A stretch of DNA of 6,753 nucleotides from NCBI GenBank assembly GCA_029556005.1, contig JAKQGT010000118.1, forward strand, positions 1-6,753, written 5' to 3'. The notes under the pieces were generated by a model that searched no databases, was not told where the DNA came from, and worked only from the letters and a program-made list of their open reading frames with translations. Of this stretch, positions 1 to 6,343 are shown one piece after another; position 1 is the stretch's first letter, and each line of letters begins with the position of its first letter. The position numbers and the translations under genes are program-made. This stretch comes from Chlamydiota bacterium (GTDB lineage Bacteria > Chlamydiota > Chlamydiia > Chlamydiales > Simkaniaceae).

Positions 1-638
1 TGGGTAAGCATTAATTCAAAAGAACGTGCCAAACGTTTTCTAAGCTCTACATCTCCCTTAAAGGCAGCAATGATCTCTGAATTCAGAGTAGGCGCTGTTG
101 GATGATAGCGTGAGACCGCCCGCGAGGGAAAGATCCATTGAATGAAATTATGATGAGCTTCACGCGCTTGCCGATCATATTTCCAAATCTCTTCAATCAT
201 TACCCCATTGGTGTTGGGGCAACGTCCTAAATAAAAATCTACAAAGATCTTTCGTCCTTCCTCTCTTTGTTCTTCTACAGATTTTGCGGGAGGACGTGGG
301 TTATTTAAGAGAGGAAAAGAAAAACCGGAAGAGGGGGACTGGGTTACAAAGCGACTCACCCCTAGAAAAAGGGTTCCTAGAATAGCTGTAGCAACTAGAT
401 GCGTTTTAATGGAAGCAAACACAATAAAGGGAACGACATCATAGAAAAATTGGACCCTTTTTTTGCTCTCTGCGTTTGCAAAATATTCTTTTGCATAAAA
501 CTGAGAAGATTGAAAAAGGGTGAGCACCCCCACAGAAACCAACTGATTTCTGCTCGGTTGCGCCCATAATGCATACCCTCCTAGGAGTAACAAATGGAGA
601 GTCGCTCCTTTAATCGTAAGAGGTCCTTGATGATCCAT
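1..638 (-). CDS. Membrane protein with OGFr-like (opioid growth factor receptor N-terminal) domain, partial
   Basis: Translating the minus strand from the ATG at 638 gives 212 codons with no stop, running off the left edge, so the C-terminus is missing. Residues about 11-26, 32-43 and 68-98 are hydrophobic and suggest two or three membrane segments. From about residue 125 the protein changes to a soluble domain: DFYLG, then GVMIEEIWKYDRQAREAHH, NFIQWIFPSR, and a helical stretch through EIIAAFKGDVELRKRLARSF. The order 'FYxG ... IEEIW ... HNFIQWxFP ... I..F' is what I recall of the OGFr conserved domain, which occurs in vertebrate OGFR and in scattered microbes; its molecular function in bacteria is unknown to me. 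An AAGGGA ribosome site (642-647) sits close to the ATG, and a promoter-like pair lies upstream. The gene is divergent from the AEC transporter. The domain call is fairly confident from the motif; the hydrophobic N-terminus is described only from composition. It could be a membrane-anchored or secreted host-interaction protein, which is inference. Confidence 0.75.
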   Translation of the reverse strand, partial: MDHQGPLTIKGATLHLLLLGGYALWAQPSRNQLVSVGVLTLFQSSQFYAKEYFANAESKKRVQFFYDVVPFIVFASIKTHLVATAILGTLFLGVSRFVTQSPSSGFSFPLLNNPRPPAKSVEEQREEGRKIFVDFYLGRCPNTNGVMIEEIWKYDRQAREAHHNFIQWIFPSRAVSRYHPTAPTLNSEIIAAFKGDVELRKRLARSFELMLT

Positions 639-661
639 AAATCCCTTCAAATTTCGGGAAT

Positions 662-690
662 AGTTTACCCTTATTCTCTCTAAAAATCAA
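662..690 (-). promoter_or_regulatory. Candidate sigma-70-type promoter of the OGFr-like gene
   Basis: On the minus strand TTGATT (685-690) and TAAACT (662-667) are separated by exactly 17 bases, each matching four of six consensus bases. A start of transcription near 655 would give a leader of roughly 17 bases containing the AAGGGA ribosome site. The position is sensible, but the region is AT-rich, so chance matches are likely. I found no equally good pair for the divergent AEC gene in the rest of this gap (639-748). Confidence 0.35.
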
Positions 691-748
691 AAGTATTTTG
701 GGATAAAAAACCTATAAAATAAATTTTTTTTGGTATATCAAATAGGGA

Positions 749-1696
749 ATGAAGATTATTATCCAAGCGGTCATTCCGCTCTTTTGTATCATTTTGGTGG
801 GGTATTTGGCGGGGCGCTTTAAAAGCCTGGGGACCGCCAGTGCAAAACCTCTCAATGCTTTTGTGATGAAATACCCCCTGCCGATTTTGATTTTTGCCTC
901 GATTGCACGTGAACCCCTAAATAACGTCTTCAACTTTCCATTTATTTGTGCTTTCTTAGCAGGACTGTTCTTGCCCCAACTGATTGTCTTGTGGGTGAGT
1001 CGGATGCTCTATCAAGAAACGCTCACGAAATCGGTTTTACGCGCGATGGCTGTCTCCTTTCCCAATGTGGGGTTTATGGGAATTCCCCTATTAGGCGCCC
1101 TATACGGAAAAGAGGGCATTCTCATCGCTTCTATTAGCGTGTTTCTTTCTGTCTTTCAGATGCTCTTCACAATCATTATTTGCGAGATCGATAAGGAAGA
1201 AAAAACAACACTGAAAGAGAGTCTTAAAAGTGGAGCCATTCTCTTTATTAAACACCCGATGATGATTGCTACCTTTTTAGGGCTTCTCTACTCGGCCTCC
1301 TCTCTCCCGATGCCTGTACCGCTAGATAACTTTACCAAATACTTAGGAGGGGTTGCAGGTCCTACAGCCCTTTTCGCTTTAGGTCTTCTTTTAGTCGGCG
1401 TAACGTTCAATAAAGGAAAAACCGAAGTCACCATCATCTCTCTCCTTAAGCTGTTGATGCAACCCGTGATCACCTTAATGCTCCTCCTTGTCTTCAAAGC
1501 TGACCCGATCTGGGCAGCGAGCGGGATGCTCTTAGCCGCTCTTCCGACCGGAGTAGCCATTAGTATTTTTACAGACTATTATGGAGAGTATACGCAAAGG
1601 GGAACAAAAACCCTCTTGGTCACTACAATAGGTTCTCTCATCACTCTTTCCGTACTAATCGCTCTGATTCCCCGGTTTTGGCCCACCTTAAGTTAG
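749..1696 (+). CDS. AEC-family (auxin efflux carrier type) membrane transporter
   Basis: A 315-residue, very hydrophobic protein of the usual length for the AEC / Mem_trans family of secondary transporters, which in bacteria move organic acids or other small anions across the inner membrane. Two hydrophobic halves of about five segments each are split by a charged loop at residues 146-160 (CEIDKEEKTTLKESLK), as expected for this fold. Family-like stretches are SFPNVGFMGIPLL (103-115, end of the first half), GPTALFALGLLL (204-215) and ALPTGVAISIFTDYYG (264-279). The substrate cannot be read from the sequence; malate or another dicarboxylate is a family precedent only. An in-frame stop at 743-745 makes the ATG at 749 the first possible start. 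AGGG at 744-747 lies unusually close to it, so translation may be weak or not Shine-Dalgarno driven. The gene overlaps the convergent dehydratase by four bases at the stop codons. Confidence 0.88.
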   Translation: MKIIIQAVIPLFCIILVGYLAGRFKSLGTASAKPLNAFVMKYPLPILIFASIAREPLNNVFNFPFICAFLAGLFLPQLIVLWVSRMLYQETLTKSVLRAMAVSFPNVGFMGIPLLGALYGKEGILIASISVFLSVFQMLFTIIICEIDKEEKTTLKESLKSGAILFIKHPMMIATFLGLLYSASSLPMPVPLDNFTKYLGGVAGPTALFALGLLLVGVTFNKGKTEVTIISLLKLLMQPVITLMLLLVFKADPIWAASGMLLAALPTGVAISIFTDYYGEYTQRGTKTLLVTTIGSLITLSVLIALIPRFWPTLS

Positions 1697-2037
1697 CCTT
1701 GATGAGAGATGTATTCGGCTTCGATTTTAGCCGCAAGAATGAAGTCGCTTTCTGTAAGACCGTTCACCTTATGCGTCCAAATTTTTAGGATGACCTTTCC
1801 CCAAGAGAGAAAGAGATCGGGATGGTGTCCCTCTTCTTCAGCTACGTGTCCAACAATATTGGTAAAAGCTAAAGCCTGTTTAAAATTTTTAAAGGAATAG
1901 GTCTTTTCGAGATGGTGCTCCTCTTTGATCGCCCATCCTTCCCCTAGTTGCATGTACAGAGGTTTTAGAGCCTCTCCTTTTAGAGCGACACTCCCAACAA
2001 CACAGGGAGTACATTTTTTTTCTACTAAATCTTTCAT
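1693..2037 (-). CDS. Pterin-4a-carbinolamine dehydratase (4a-hydroxytetrahydrobiopterin dehydratase)
   Basis: This 114-residue protein dehydrates 4a-hydroxytetrahydropterin formed by pterin-dependent aromatic amino acid hydroxylases, helping to recycle the cofactor in the cytosol. The family signature is clear: EEGHHPD with H71, H72 and P73, then W79 (SWGKV), T88-H89 (WTHKVNGLTESD) and D98. The N-terminal KKCTPC is typical of many bacterial members. I start it at the ATG at 2037, not at the upstream in-frame ATG at 2073. The later start gives normal family length, has AGGTG five bases upstream, and forms an ATGA overlap with the methyltransferase stop, which suggests translational coupling. 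The longer version would add 12 residues read inside the methyltransferase gene. Some chlamydiae encode an aromatic amino acid hydroxylase that would be a natural partner, but none is visible here. The stop codon overlaps that of the convergent AEC gene. Confidence 0.93.
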   Translation of the reverse strand: MKDLVEKKCTPCVVGSVALKGEALKPLYMQLGEGWAIKEEHHLEKTYSFKNFKQALAFTNIVGHVAEEEGHHPDLFLSWGKVILKIWTHKVNGLTESDFILAAKIEAEYISHQG

Positions 2038-2702
2038 TTTAACACCTGCAGGTACGCTTCTGTCTCTCCCCAAGGAAAAGAGACAGGAAATGTTTTAGTA
2101 ATCTGAAAAGCTTCTTCATCATAATCTGTGAGAGGATAACTAATGGTTATAATACGGGTCCCCTTAGAAAAGGTTTTGAGTTCCCACACAATAGGCTCAA
2201 TCTCTCCATCTTCTAAACAGGTCCCATAAAGATAGACAACCGAAGCCTTAGGAAGTTTCATTTCTGTCATATCGCCACAGATAAAAGAAACATCCTTAAG
2301 GTGATGTTTTTGCGTAATATGTTTTGCAAGTCGGACAAAAAGAGGAATTCTTTCGATACCGATGACTTCGCAGTGGAAGAAGTGGTGAAGGAAAAGGGCT
2401 CCACGCCCCCGCCCACATCCCAGTTCCAAAAAAGCATCTGTTGAGGAAATTTCAGCTTCTTTCGCAATCACTTCATAAGTCACTAAGGGCGTTTCCCCAT
2501 AAGTGTGGATGTCTTCTTCTTGTTTTCGCCTTAAATAACGCTTACTGATCTGATAGGGATTTTTAAAAATATAGGTATTGATCAAAGAATGATCCAAGCG
2601 AGAAAACTGCGCATCCGTATAGTAGCGTTTCTTCACACCACGCTGAAGCTTGAGATCGATGAGGGCATATTTGAAAACGTCAATAATCCATTTCATGATC
2701 AT
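2034..2702 (-). CDS. Class I SAM-dependent methyltransferase, DOT1-like motif order
   Basis: A 222-residue protein with a Rossmann-type methyltransferase core. Motif I is FLELGCGRG (91-99). An acidic residue at the end of strand 2 (GIE, 115-117) should bind the SAM ribose. GD (143-144) and VVYLYGT (155-161) fit motifs III and IV. Just before motif I is TYGETPLVTYEVIAKEAEI (67-85); a YGE(T) loop upstream of the glycine-rich motif followed by a helix is the arrangement I know from DOT1-type lysine methyltransferases. That relation is suggestive only, and many small-molecule methyltransferases have similar cores. The N-terminal 60 residues are basic (LQRGVKKRYY, KRYLRRKQ). It starts 24 bases after the hydrolase stop and ends in an ATGA overlap with the dehydratase, so co-transcription is likely. 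No clear ribosome site precedes the ATG at 2702; the ATG at 2696 is an alternative. The substrate is unknown. Confidence 0.8.
   Translation of the reverse strand: MIMKWIIDVFKYALIDLKLQRGVKKRYYTDAQFSRLDHSLINTYIFKNPYQISKRYLRRKQEEDIHTYGETPLVTYEVIAKEAEISSTDAFLELGCGRGRGALFLHHFFHCEVIGIERIPLFVRLAKHITQKHHLKDVSFICGDMTEMKLPKASVVYLYGTCLEDGEIEPIVWELKTFSKGTRIITISYPLTDYDEEAFQITKTFPVSFPWGETEAYLQVLK
2043..2047 (-). promoter_or_regulatory. Ribosome binding site that decides the dehydratase start
   Basis: AGGTG on the minus strand lies five bases before the ATG at 2037, inside the last codons of the methyltransferase gene. Together with the ATGA stop/start overlap it favours the 114-residue start over the in-frame ATG at 2073. 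Confidence 0.6.
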
Positions 2703-2726
2703 AGTTTTATAGAAATGGTAAAAAAA

Positions 2727-3701
2727 TTACCAGTTTATGGTTTGTCCTATCTCAAGAACACGGAATTTTTGAGGATCAATCCCCTTTTTTTCTAGAGCAT
2801 TATAAAGATCATAAGGAGGTTGATTCAAAGTTTCTCCCGAAAGTCGAAAGGTTTTCCAATGCATTCCAACGCTGAGTTTGGATCCCACTTCTTCATGAAT
2901 CAATGCCGATTTTTCTGGGTTAATATGGACGGGATCCATAAAAGCACGGGGCACATAAGTGCCGATCGGAATCAGACTCAAATCCATTTTTCCAAAGACT
3001 TCCCCAATCTTTTTAAAATCTTTCCGATTATATCCTGTATCCCCCACAAAATAGAGACGTTTGTTTTGTTTTTTCTTCCGGATAAAATCGATCACAAACC
3101 CAGACCATAAACGCCGGTTTTTATCCCAAATCCCCCTTCCCGAAAAGTGCTGACTCGGAACAGCCGTGATCCCCACTTCTTGCCCTTGAAGCCCTATCTT
3201 CGTCTCTTCCCACCAATTGAGCTCGATCACTTGTCGGATTCCTTGCTTTTGAAACCATTGTTTCAATCCCAGGGGGACCACCCAAGTGATGTCTGGATGC
3301 TTTGCATCTAAGCGTTTTACCGTATCCTTATCTAAATGGTCATAGTGATCATGACTGATCAAGACAAGATCAATACGGGGAAGATTTTCTAGGGCCAAGG
3401 GAGTCTCATGCCTGCGCTTTGGCCCTAGAAAGGGTAGAGGTGAACACCGATCACTCCAAATAGGATCGGTTAAAAGGTTTAATCCCTCAACAGATACGAG
3501 AAAAGTGCAATGGTTAATCCATGTCACCTTGGGAGCCGTATCACGCGCTTTGCGTTTGGAGTTGGGATAACAAAATTTTGGGGGAACTTCTCGAGACGGA
3601 TGCTTATCGTTGTAATATCCTAATTGCCAAAGTACTATATCATATAAAGAGCGTTTTGCACTTACGATGTTTGGATTGAAAAATCGACGTCCCTTCTTCA
3701 T
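2727..3701 (-). CDS. Metallo-beta-lactamase-fold hydrolase, NAPE-PLD-like
   Basis: A 324-residue zinc hydrolase with the fold and motif set of the N-acylphosphatidylethanolamine phospholipase D-like group. Visible in order are WINHCTFLV (61-69) and LLTDPIWSDRCSPLPFLGPKR (76-96). The metal motif SHDHYDH (H117, H119, D121, H122) follows, then PSQHFSGR with H185, the bridging GDTGY (D221), IPIGTYVPR, DPVHINPE (H259) and GMHWKTF with H281. All expected metal ligands are present, so it should be catalytically intact. In animals the family releases N-acylethanolamines from phospholipids. Bacterial members are often annotated by fold only, and UlaG-like lactonase activity is a possible alternative. 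There is no obvious signal peptide; the N-terminus is basic (MKKGRRFF). A strong AGGGGG ribosome site sits five bases before the ATG. It lies 66 bases after the phosphofructokinase stop and 24 bases before the methyltransferase. Confidence 0.88.
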   Translation of the reverse strand: MKKGRRFFNPNIVSAKRSLYDIVLWQLGYYNDKHPSREVPPKFCYPNSKRKARDTAPKVTWINHCTFLVSVEGLNLLTDPIWSDRCSPLPFLGPKRRHETPLALENLPRIDLVLISHDHYDHLDKDTVKRLDAKHPDITWVVPLGLKQWFQKQGIRQVIELNWWEETKIGLQGQEVGITAVPSQHFSGRGIWDKNRRLWSGFVIDFIRKKKQNKRLYFVGDTGYNRKDFKKIGEVFGKMDLSLIPIGTYVPRAFMDPVHINPEKSALIHEEVGSKLSVGMHWKTFRLSGETLNQPPYDLYNALEKKGIDPQKFRVLEIGQTINW

Positions 3702-3767
3702 GATTTCCCCCTTTCATCTTCCTCATAATCCAATCAGAAATTAAAAAAAATGGGTTTTTCACAAAAA

Positions 3768-5342
3768 TTAAAGGATTTTTGGAACACACTCAGTATAGGT
3801 TGAATCCCCTTCAAACTGGATCGGACCGGGGTATAAATAGTGATCTTCAAGACCCCATTTTGCCCGCCCCCGTTCAAAAGTTTTGAAGGGGTGCCCTTTA
3901 AGGTCAACAAGAGCTTTCCGAATCACGGGTTTAGCCTTCCCCTTACGGGTTTCCAGATTCATCAGAGAAGTGATAGGAATTCCACAAACTCCCCACTCTT
4001 GCGGATGTTTACTTAAGTGCCTCAAGCAGCTCATATACCCGGTATGCCCCTCCTTAATAAGGAGAGCTGCCACATGTCCTAAAGCATAACAATAAGTCGC
4101 ATCAAAATGCGTCGGGAAACCACTACGCCCTTCATAACCAAAGAAATGATGGACAGGGTTAAACTTCCCCTTAAAGGAGGTGCGATTGTTGAGTTCCGCT
4201 TTAACTAAAGTACTTAAGAGGAGCTCTGTTTGAATATGAGAGACTTGCACATTCCCATGGGGATCCCGATCTAGGAGCAATTGGTGCTGAATCTCTTTAG
4301 GAAGGAACCCAAAGGTTTCCAAAGCCTTTTTAGAAAGCGCTTTTTCATCTTTTCCTTCTGCAAGGAGTTGATTGAGTTCTTCTATTAAGATCTTCATCTC
4401 TGGGATAAACTCAATAAGTCCTTCAGGAATCAGGATGACAGAGTAGTTTTTACCCCCATTCCCCCGTTTTTCGATTAAATCTGCTAGTTGCTCAATCACC
4501 TGCTTTAAGGTCTGCCTCTTTTCAGCAACTTCCTCTCCAATCAAGGTGAGGTTGGGTTGCGTTTGAAGGGCACACTCCAAAGCGATGTGGGAAGCAGAGC
4601 GTCCCATCAATTTAATGAAATGGGTATATTTCTTTGCTGAAGCAGCATCCCGAGCAATATTTCCAATCATTTCAGAATAAGTCTGACACGCTGTATGGAA
4701 CCCAAAAGAGATCTCCACTAAATCGTTTTTTAGGTCCCCATCAATGGTTTTCGGAACGCCGATCACTTTTGTATGGCACCCTTTTTGAAGGAGATATTCT
4801 GCAAGCACAGCAGCGTTAGTATTCGAATCGTCTCCCCCAATAATGACCAACCCATCGAGCTGCAATTTTAGAATCACCCCAAAGGCTTTCTCCAGCTGTT
4901 CTTCGGTTTCAATCTTGGTACGCCCCGATCCAATCATATCGAACCCCCCCTGATTCCTGTAATTTGCCAGGAAATCTTCTGCCAAGTCCTGATACTTCCC
5001 CTCTACAATCCCTGAAGGACCTCCCAAAAACCCTAAAAGATGGCTTTCAGGGTGGAAAGCTTTAAGAGCGTCAAAAAGTCCTGTGATGACATTGTGGCCT
5101 CCTGCGGCTTGCCCTCCAGAAAGGACCACCCCCACTTTAAGGGCTTTTTTGGGAAAACCCTTTCCTTTAATAAGGTGAAGCACTCCCCTTCCAAATGTCT
5201 TGGGAAACGTTTTCTCGATTTCAGAGGCATCGGCAACTGAGGAGGTTTTTTCCTTTCCCTCAAACGTGATCTCCCCTAAATTCTCAAGAATCCGAGGAAG
5301 TGTTGGCTGATAAGCCATTCTTTTCTTTTGTAGTGGTGTCAT
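3768..5342 (-). CDS. pfp: Diphosphate--fructose-6-phosphate 1-phosphotransferase (PPi-type phosphofructokinase, long form)
   Basis: A 524-residue cytosolic enzyme interconverting fructose 6-phosphate and fructose 1,6-bisphosphate with pyrophosphate as phosphoryl donor, a reversible step of glycolysis. Its length fits the long group found in plants' beta subunit, spirochaetes and chlamydiae, far above the roughly 320 residues of the E. coli ATP enzyme. Motifs: GVVLSGGQAAGGHN (71-84), GGDDSNT (169-175), PKTIDGDL (197-204, catalytic aspartate of TID), MGRSASH (246-252) and FGYEGRSGFP. The second aspartate in GGDDS and the lysine in PKTID stand where ATP-dependent enzymes have glycines (E. coli 104 and 124), which is the known signature of pyrophosphate use. 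Start choice is uncertain. The ATG at 5342 has AAGGG only two bases upstream and lies just past a candidate -10, whereas MAYQPTLP beginning at 5318 is an alternative. It is divergent from the barrel gene across a palindromic element. Confidence 0.95.
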   Translation of the reverse strand: MTPLQKKRMAYQPTLPRILENLGEITFEGKEKTSSVADASEIEKTFPKTFGRGVLHLIKGKGFPKKALKVGVVLSGGQAAGGHNVITGLFDALKAFHPESHLLGFLGGPSGIVEGKYQDLAEDFLANYRNQGGFDMIGSGRTKIETEEQLEKAFGVILKLQLDGLVIIGGDDSNTNAAVLAEYLLQKGCHTKVIGVPKTIDGDLKNDLVEISFGFHTACQTYSEMIGNIARDAASAKKYTHFIKLMGRSASHIALECALQTQPNLTLIGEEVAEKRQTLKQVIEQLADLIEKRGNGGKNYSVILIPEGLIEFIPEMKILIEELNQLLAEGKDEKALSKKALETFGFLPKEIQHQLLLDRDPHGNVQVSHIQTELLLSTLVKAELNNRTSFKGKFNPVHHFFGYEGRSGFPTHFDATYCYALGHVAALLIKEGHTGYMSCLRHLSKHPQEWGVCGIPITSLMNLETRKGKAKPVIRKALVDLKGHPFKTFERGRAKWGLEDHYLYPGPIQFEGDSTYTECVPKIL

Positions 5343-5350
5343 AACCCTTC

Positions 5351-5379
5351 ATCCTAGCGAATCACACGAATCGTTGCAA
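5351..5379 (-). promoter_or_regulatory. Candidate promoter of the phosphofructokinase gene
   Basis: On the minus strand TTGCAA (5374-5379) and TAGGAT (5351-5356) are spaced by exactly 17 bases, each matching four of six consensus bases. It lies outside the palindromic element. The -10 box ends only 8 bases before the ATG at 5342, so a transcript from here would be leaderless for that start or would begin at the in-frame ATG at 5318. Confidence 0.35.
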
Positions 5380-5398
5380 GATTTCATTAAAATAAGAC

Positions 5399-5570
5399 AT
5401 ATAGCTAGATTTACTTAAAATTGGTATGATTTATGCGGATCTTTCTGTTGTCCTTTGACTTCTTAAAATCTCTCCTTGTCAGTATAGACAATGTTTTCGA
5501 TTTTAAGAAGCCAAAAGCCATCAAAATCTCTCATCTAAATCATTCCAATTTTAAGTAAATCTAGCTATAT
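5399..5570. repeat. 172-base palindromic element with 35-base terminal inverted repeats (MITE-like)
   Basis: The outer arms 5399-5433 and 5536-5570 are inverse complements at 34 of 35 positions, the only mismatch being T5425 against T5544. Inner arms 5454-5470 and 5499-5515 match at 16 of 17 and share exactly the same centre (between 5484 and 5485). A short ttgtc/gacaa pair (5476-5480 and 5487-5491) caps it one base off centre. The 20-base stretches between outer and inner arms match only weakly (8 of 20). The tips read TATAGCTAG and CTAGCTATA, compatible with a TA target duplication as for IS630/Tc1-type elements, but because the tip is itself self-complementary the duplication cannot be resolved. 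It encodes no protein. A non-autonomous transposable element is the favoured reading; a large regulatory cruciform is the alternative. No second copy is present in this window. Confidence 0.75.
5460..5509. promoter_or_regulatory. Possible symmetric divergent promoter at the centre of the palindrome
   Basis: On the plus strand TTCTTA (5460-5465), 17 bases, then TATAGA (5483-5488). On the minus strand TTCTTA (5509-5504), 17 bases, then TATACT (5486-5481). The two -10-like boxes overlap at the symmetry centre. The -35 boxes match only three of six consensus bases, so this is weak support, but the plus-strand copy would supply a leader of about 84 bases to the barrel gene, for which I see no better promoter outside the element. 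Confidence 0.22.
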
Positions 5571-5578
5571 ACCGAAAG

Positions 5579-6343
5579 ATGAAGTACCTGATCTTGTTTC
5601 TTTTTCCTCTTTTGTGTTTTTCTCATGAGTTCCCGACCTCTTACACAAAACTTAAACACCGGGAGCATAAGGGTGTTGGATATGATACGGGATATACGAG
5701 TTTAGATGTTCACTTCACGTTTACCGAATTTCCCGATTTTTGCCTCTTTGCCAATCCCCGCGGACATGTTTTCAATGATGGACGTTTTGCCTTCAATCTC
5801 GGGCTAGGAGCTCGGTATAAATCTCCCAACCAAAGCTGGGTTTTAGGAGGCAATGCTTACTATGACTACCGCTCTGAAACCATCTTCTCCCCTCAGCAAC
5901 TGGCAGGAGGGCTCGAACTTTTCTATCAAACCCTTGCCTTCCGGTTTAACGGGTACGCTCCAATAGGAGTGGTTAAAAAGACAAAAGGACGTAAAGCTCA
6001 AGTCGCTTTAGCTAATTTGCAGGGAGAGGTTGAGAAGCAGTTTGTAGAAACACAAAATGTCGATTTCTTCGCCGCTCTGGGTGTTTATTATCTCACCGGT
6101 CGCTCGTTTAAAAACAAAACCTTCGGGAAAGCTTGGGGATCTGACCTCCGCTTAACTGCGCAACTCTGGAAACGGATCGAATGCGTCTTTGAAACCACTT
6201 ATGACCACATCTACAACTTCACCTTCCAAGGACTCCTCTCCCTCAAAATCCCCCTTGGAGAAGGGAAACCTACACTCCCACCTCCTTTCTACCGCTCTGT
6301 CATCAGAAGCGAAATCATCCCCACCCAAACAATAAAAAATTAG
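5579..6343 (+). CDS. Outer-membrane beta-barrel protein, inverse-autotransporter-like barrel without passenger
   Basis: A 254-residue protein beginning with a short signal peptide (MKYLILFLFPLLCFS, cleavage probably near residue 15). It continues as alternating amphipathic strands rich in aromatics and glycine. GYDTGYTSLDVHF (34-46), RGHVFNDGRFAFNLGLGARY (61-80), WVLGGNAYYDYR (87-98), QLAGGLEL (107-114) and FRFNGYAPIG (121-130) follow the pattern of the inverse autotransporter (intimin/invasin type) barrel, especially the G.NAYYDYR strand. A polar stretch at 133-160 (KKTKGRKAQ to FVETQN) looks like a loop or plug. The protein ends shortly after the last strand (LLSLKIPLGEG) with PPPFYRSVIRSEII, so there is no exported passenger and it may be a stand-alone porin or adhesin-like barrel. 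No convincing ribosome site precedes the ATG; only GAAAG directly abuts it. The palindromic element ends 8 bases upstream. The family call is moderate; the outer-membrane barrel call is stronger. Confidence 0.75.
   Translation: MKYLILFLFPLLCFSHEFPTSYTKLKHREHKGVGYDTGYTSLDVHFTFTEFPDFCLFANPRGHVFNDGRFAFNLGLGARYKSPNQSWVLGGNAYYDYRSETIFSPQQLAGGLELFYQTLAFRFNGYAPIGVVKKTKGRKAQVALANLQGEVEKQFVETQNVDFFAALGVYYLTGRSFKNKTFGKAWGSDLRLTAQLWKRIECVFETTYDHIYNFTFQGLLSLKIPLGEGKPTLPPPFYRSVIRSEIIPTQTIKN

Noticed and set aside
65..98. Chlamydial inclusion-membrane (Inc) bilobed hydrophobic domain in the OGFr-like protein
   Set aside because: The hydrophobic stretch at residues 68-98 is about 30 residues with a central KTH, too short for two full membrane helices joined by a loop; not strong enough to claim. 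(The range given here is in residues of the 1-638 gene.)
729..742. 14-base near-palindrome TTTGGTATATCAAA just before the AEC start, as an operator
   Set aside because: Symmetry is imperfect, the region is AT-rich, and a single short site gives no basis for naming a regulator.
712..933. 73-residue minus-strand open frame across the start of the AEC gene
   Set aside because: It overlaps the well-supported transporter in antisense, has no recognisable domain, and its position conflicts with the divergent promoter region.
2038..2073. Upstream in-frame start adding 12 residues to the pterin dehydratase
   Set aside because: These residues are read inside the methyltransferase gene. The ATG at 2037 has a ribosome site and an ATGA overlap and gives the normal family length.
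3702..3767. Terminator between phosphofructokinase and the hydrolase
   Set aside because: The minus strand shows T runs and only an all-A/T TTTTT-AAAAA pair, with no GC-containing stem, so neither a terminator nor a separate promoter is supported.
5399..5570. CRISPR or tRNA-like structure in the palindromic element
   Set aside because: There is one inverted pair, not direct repeats with spacers, and no cloverleaf or anticodon arm can be drawn.
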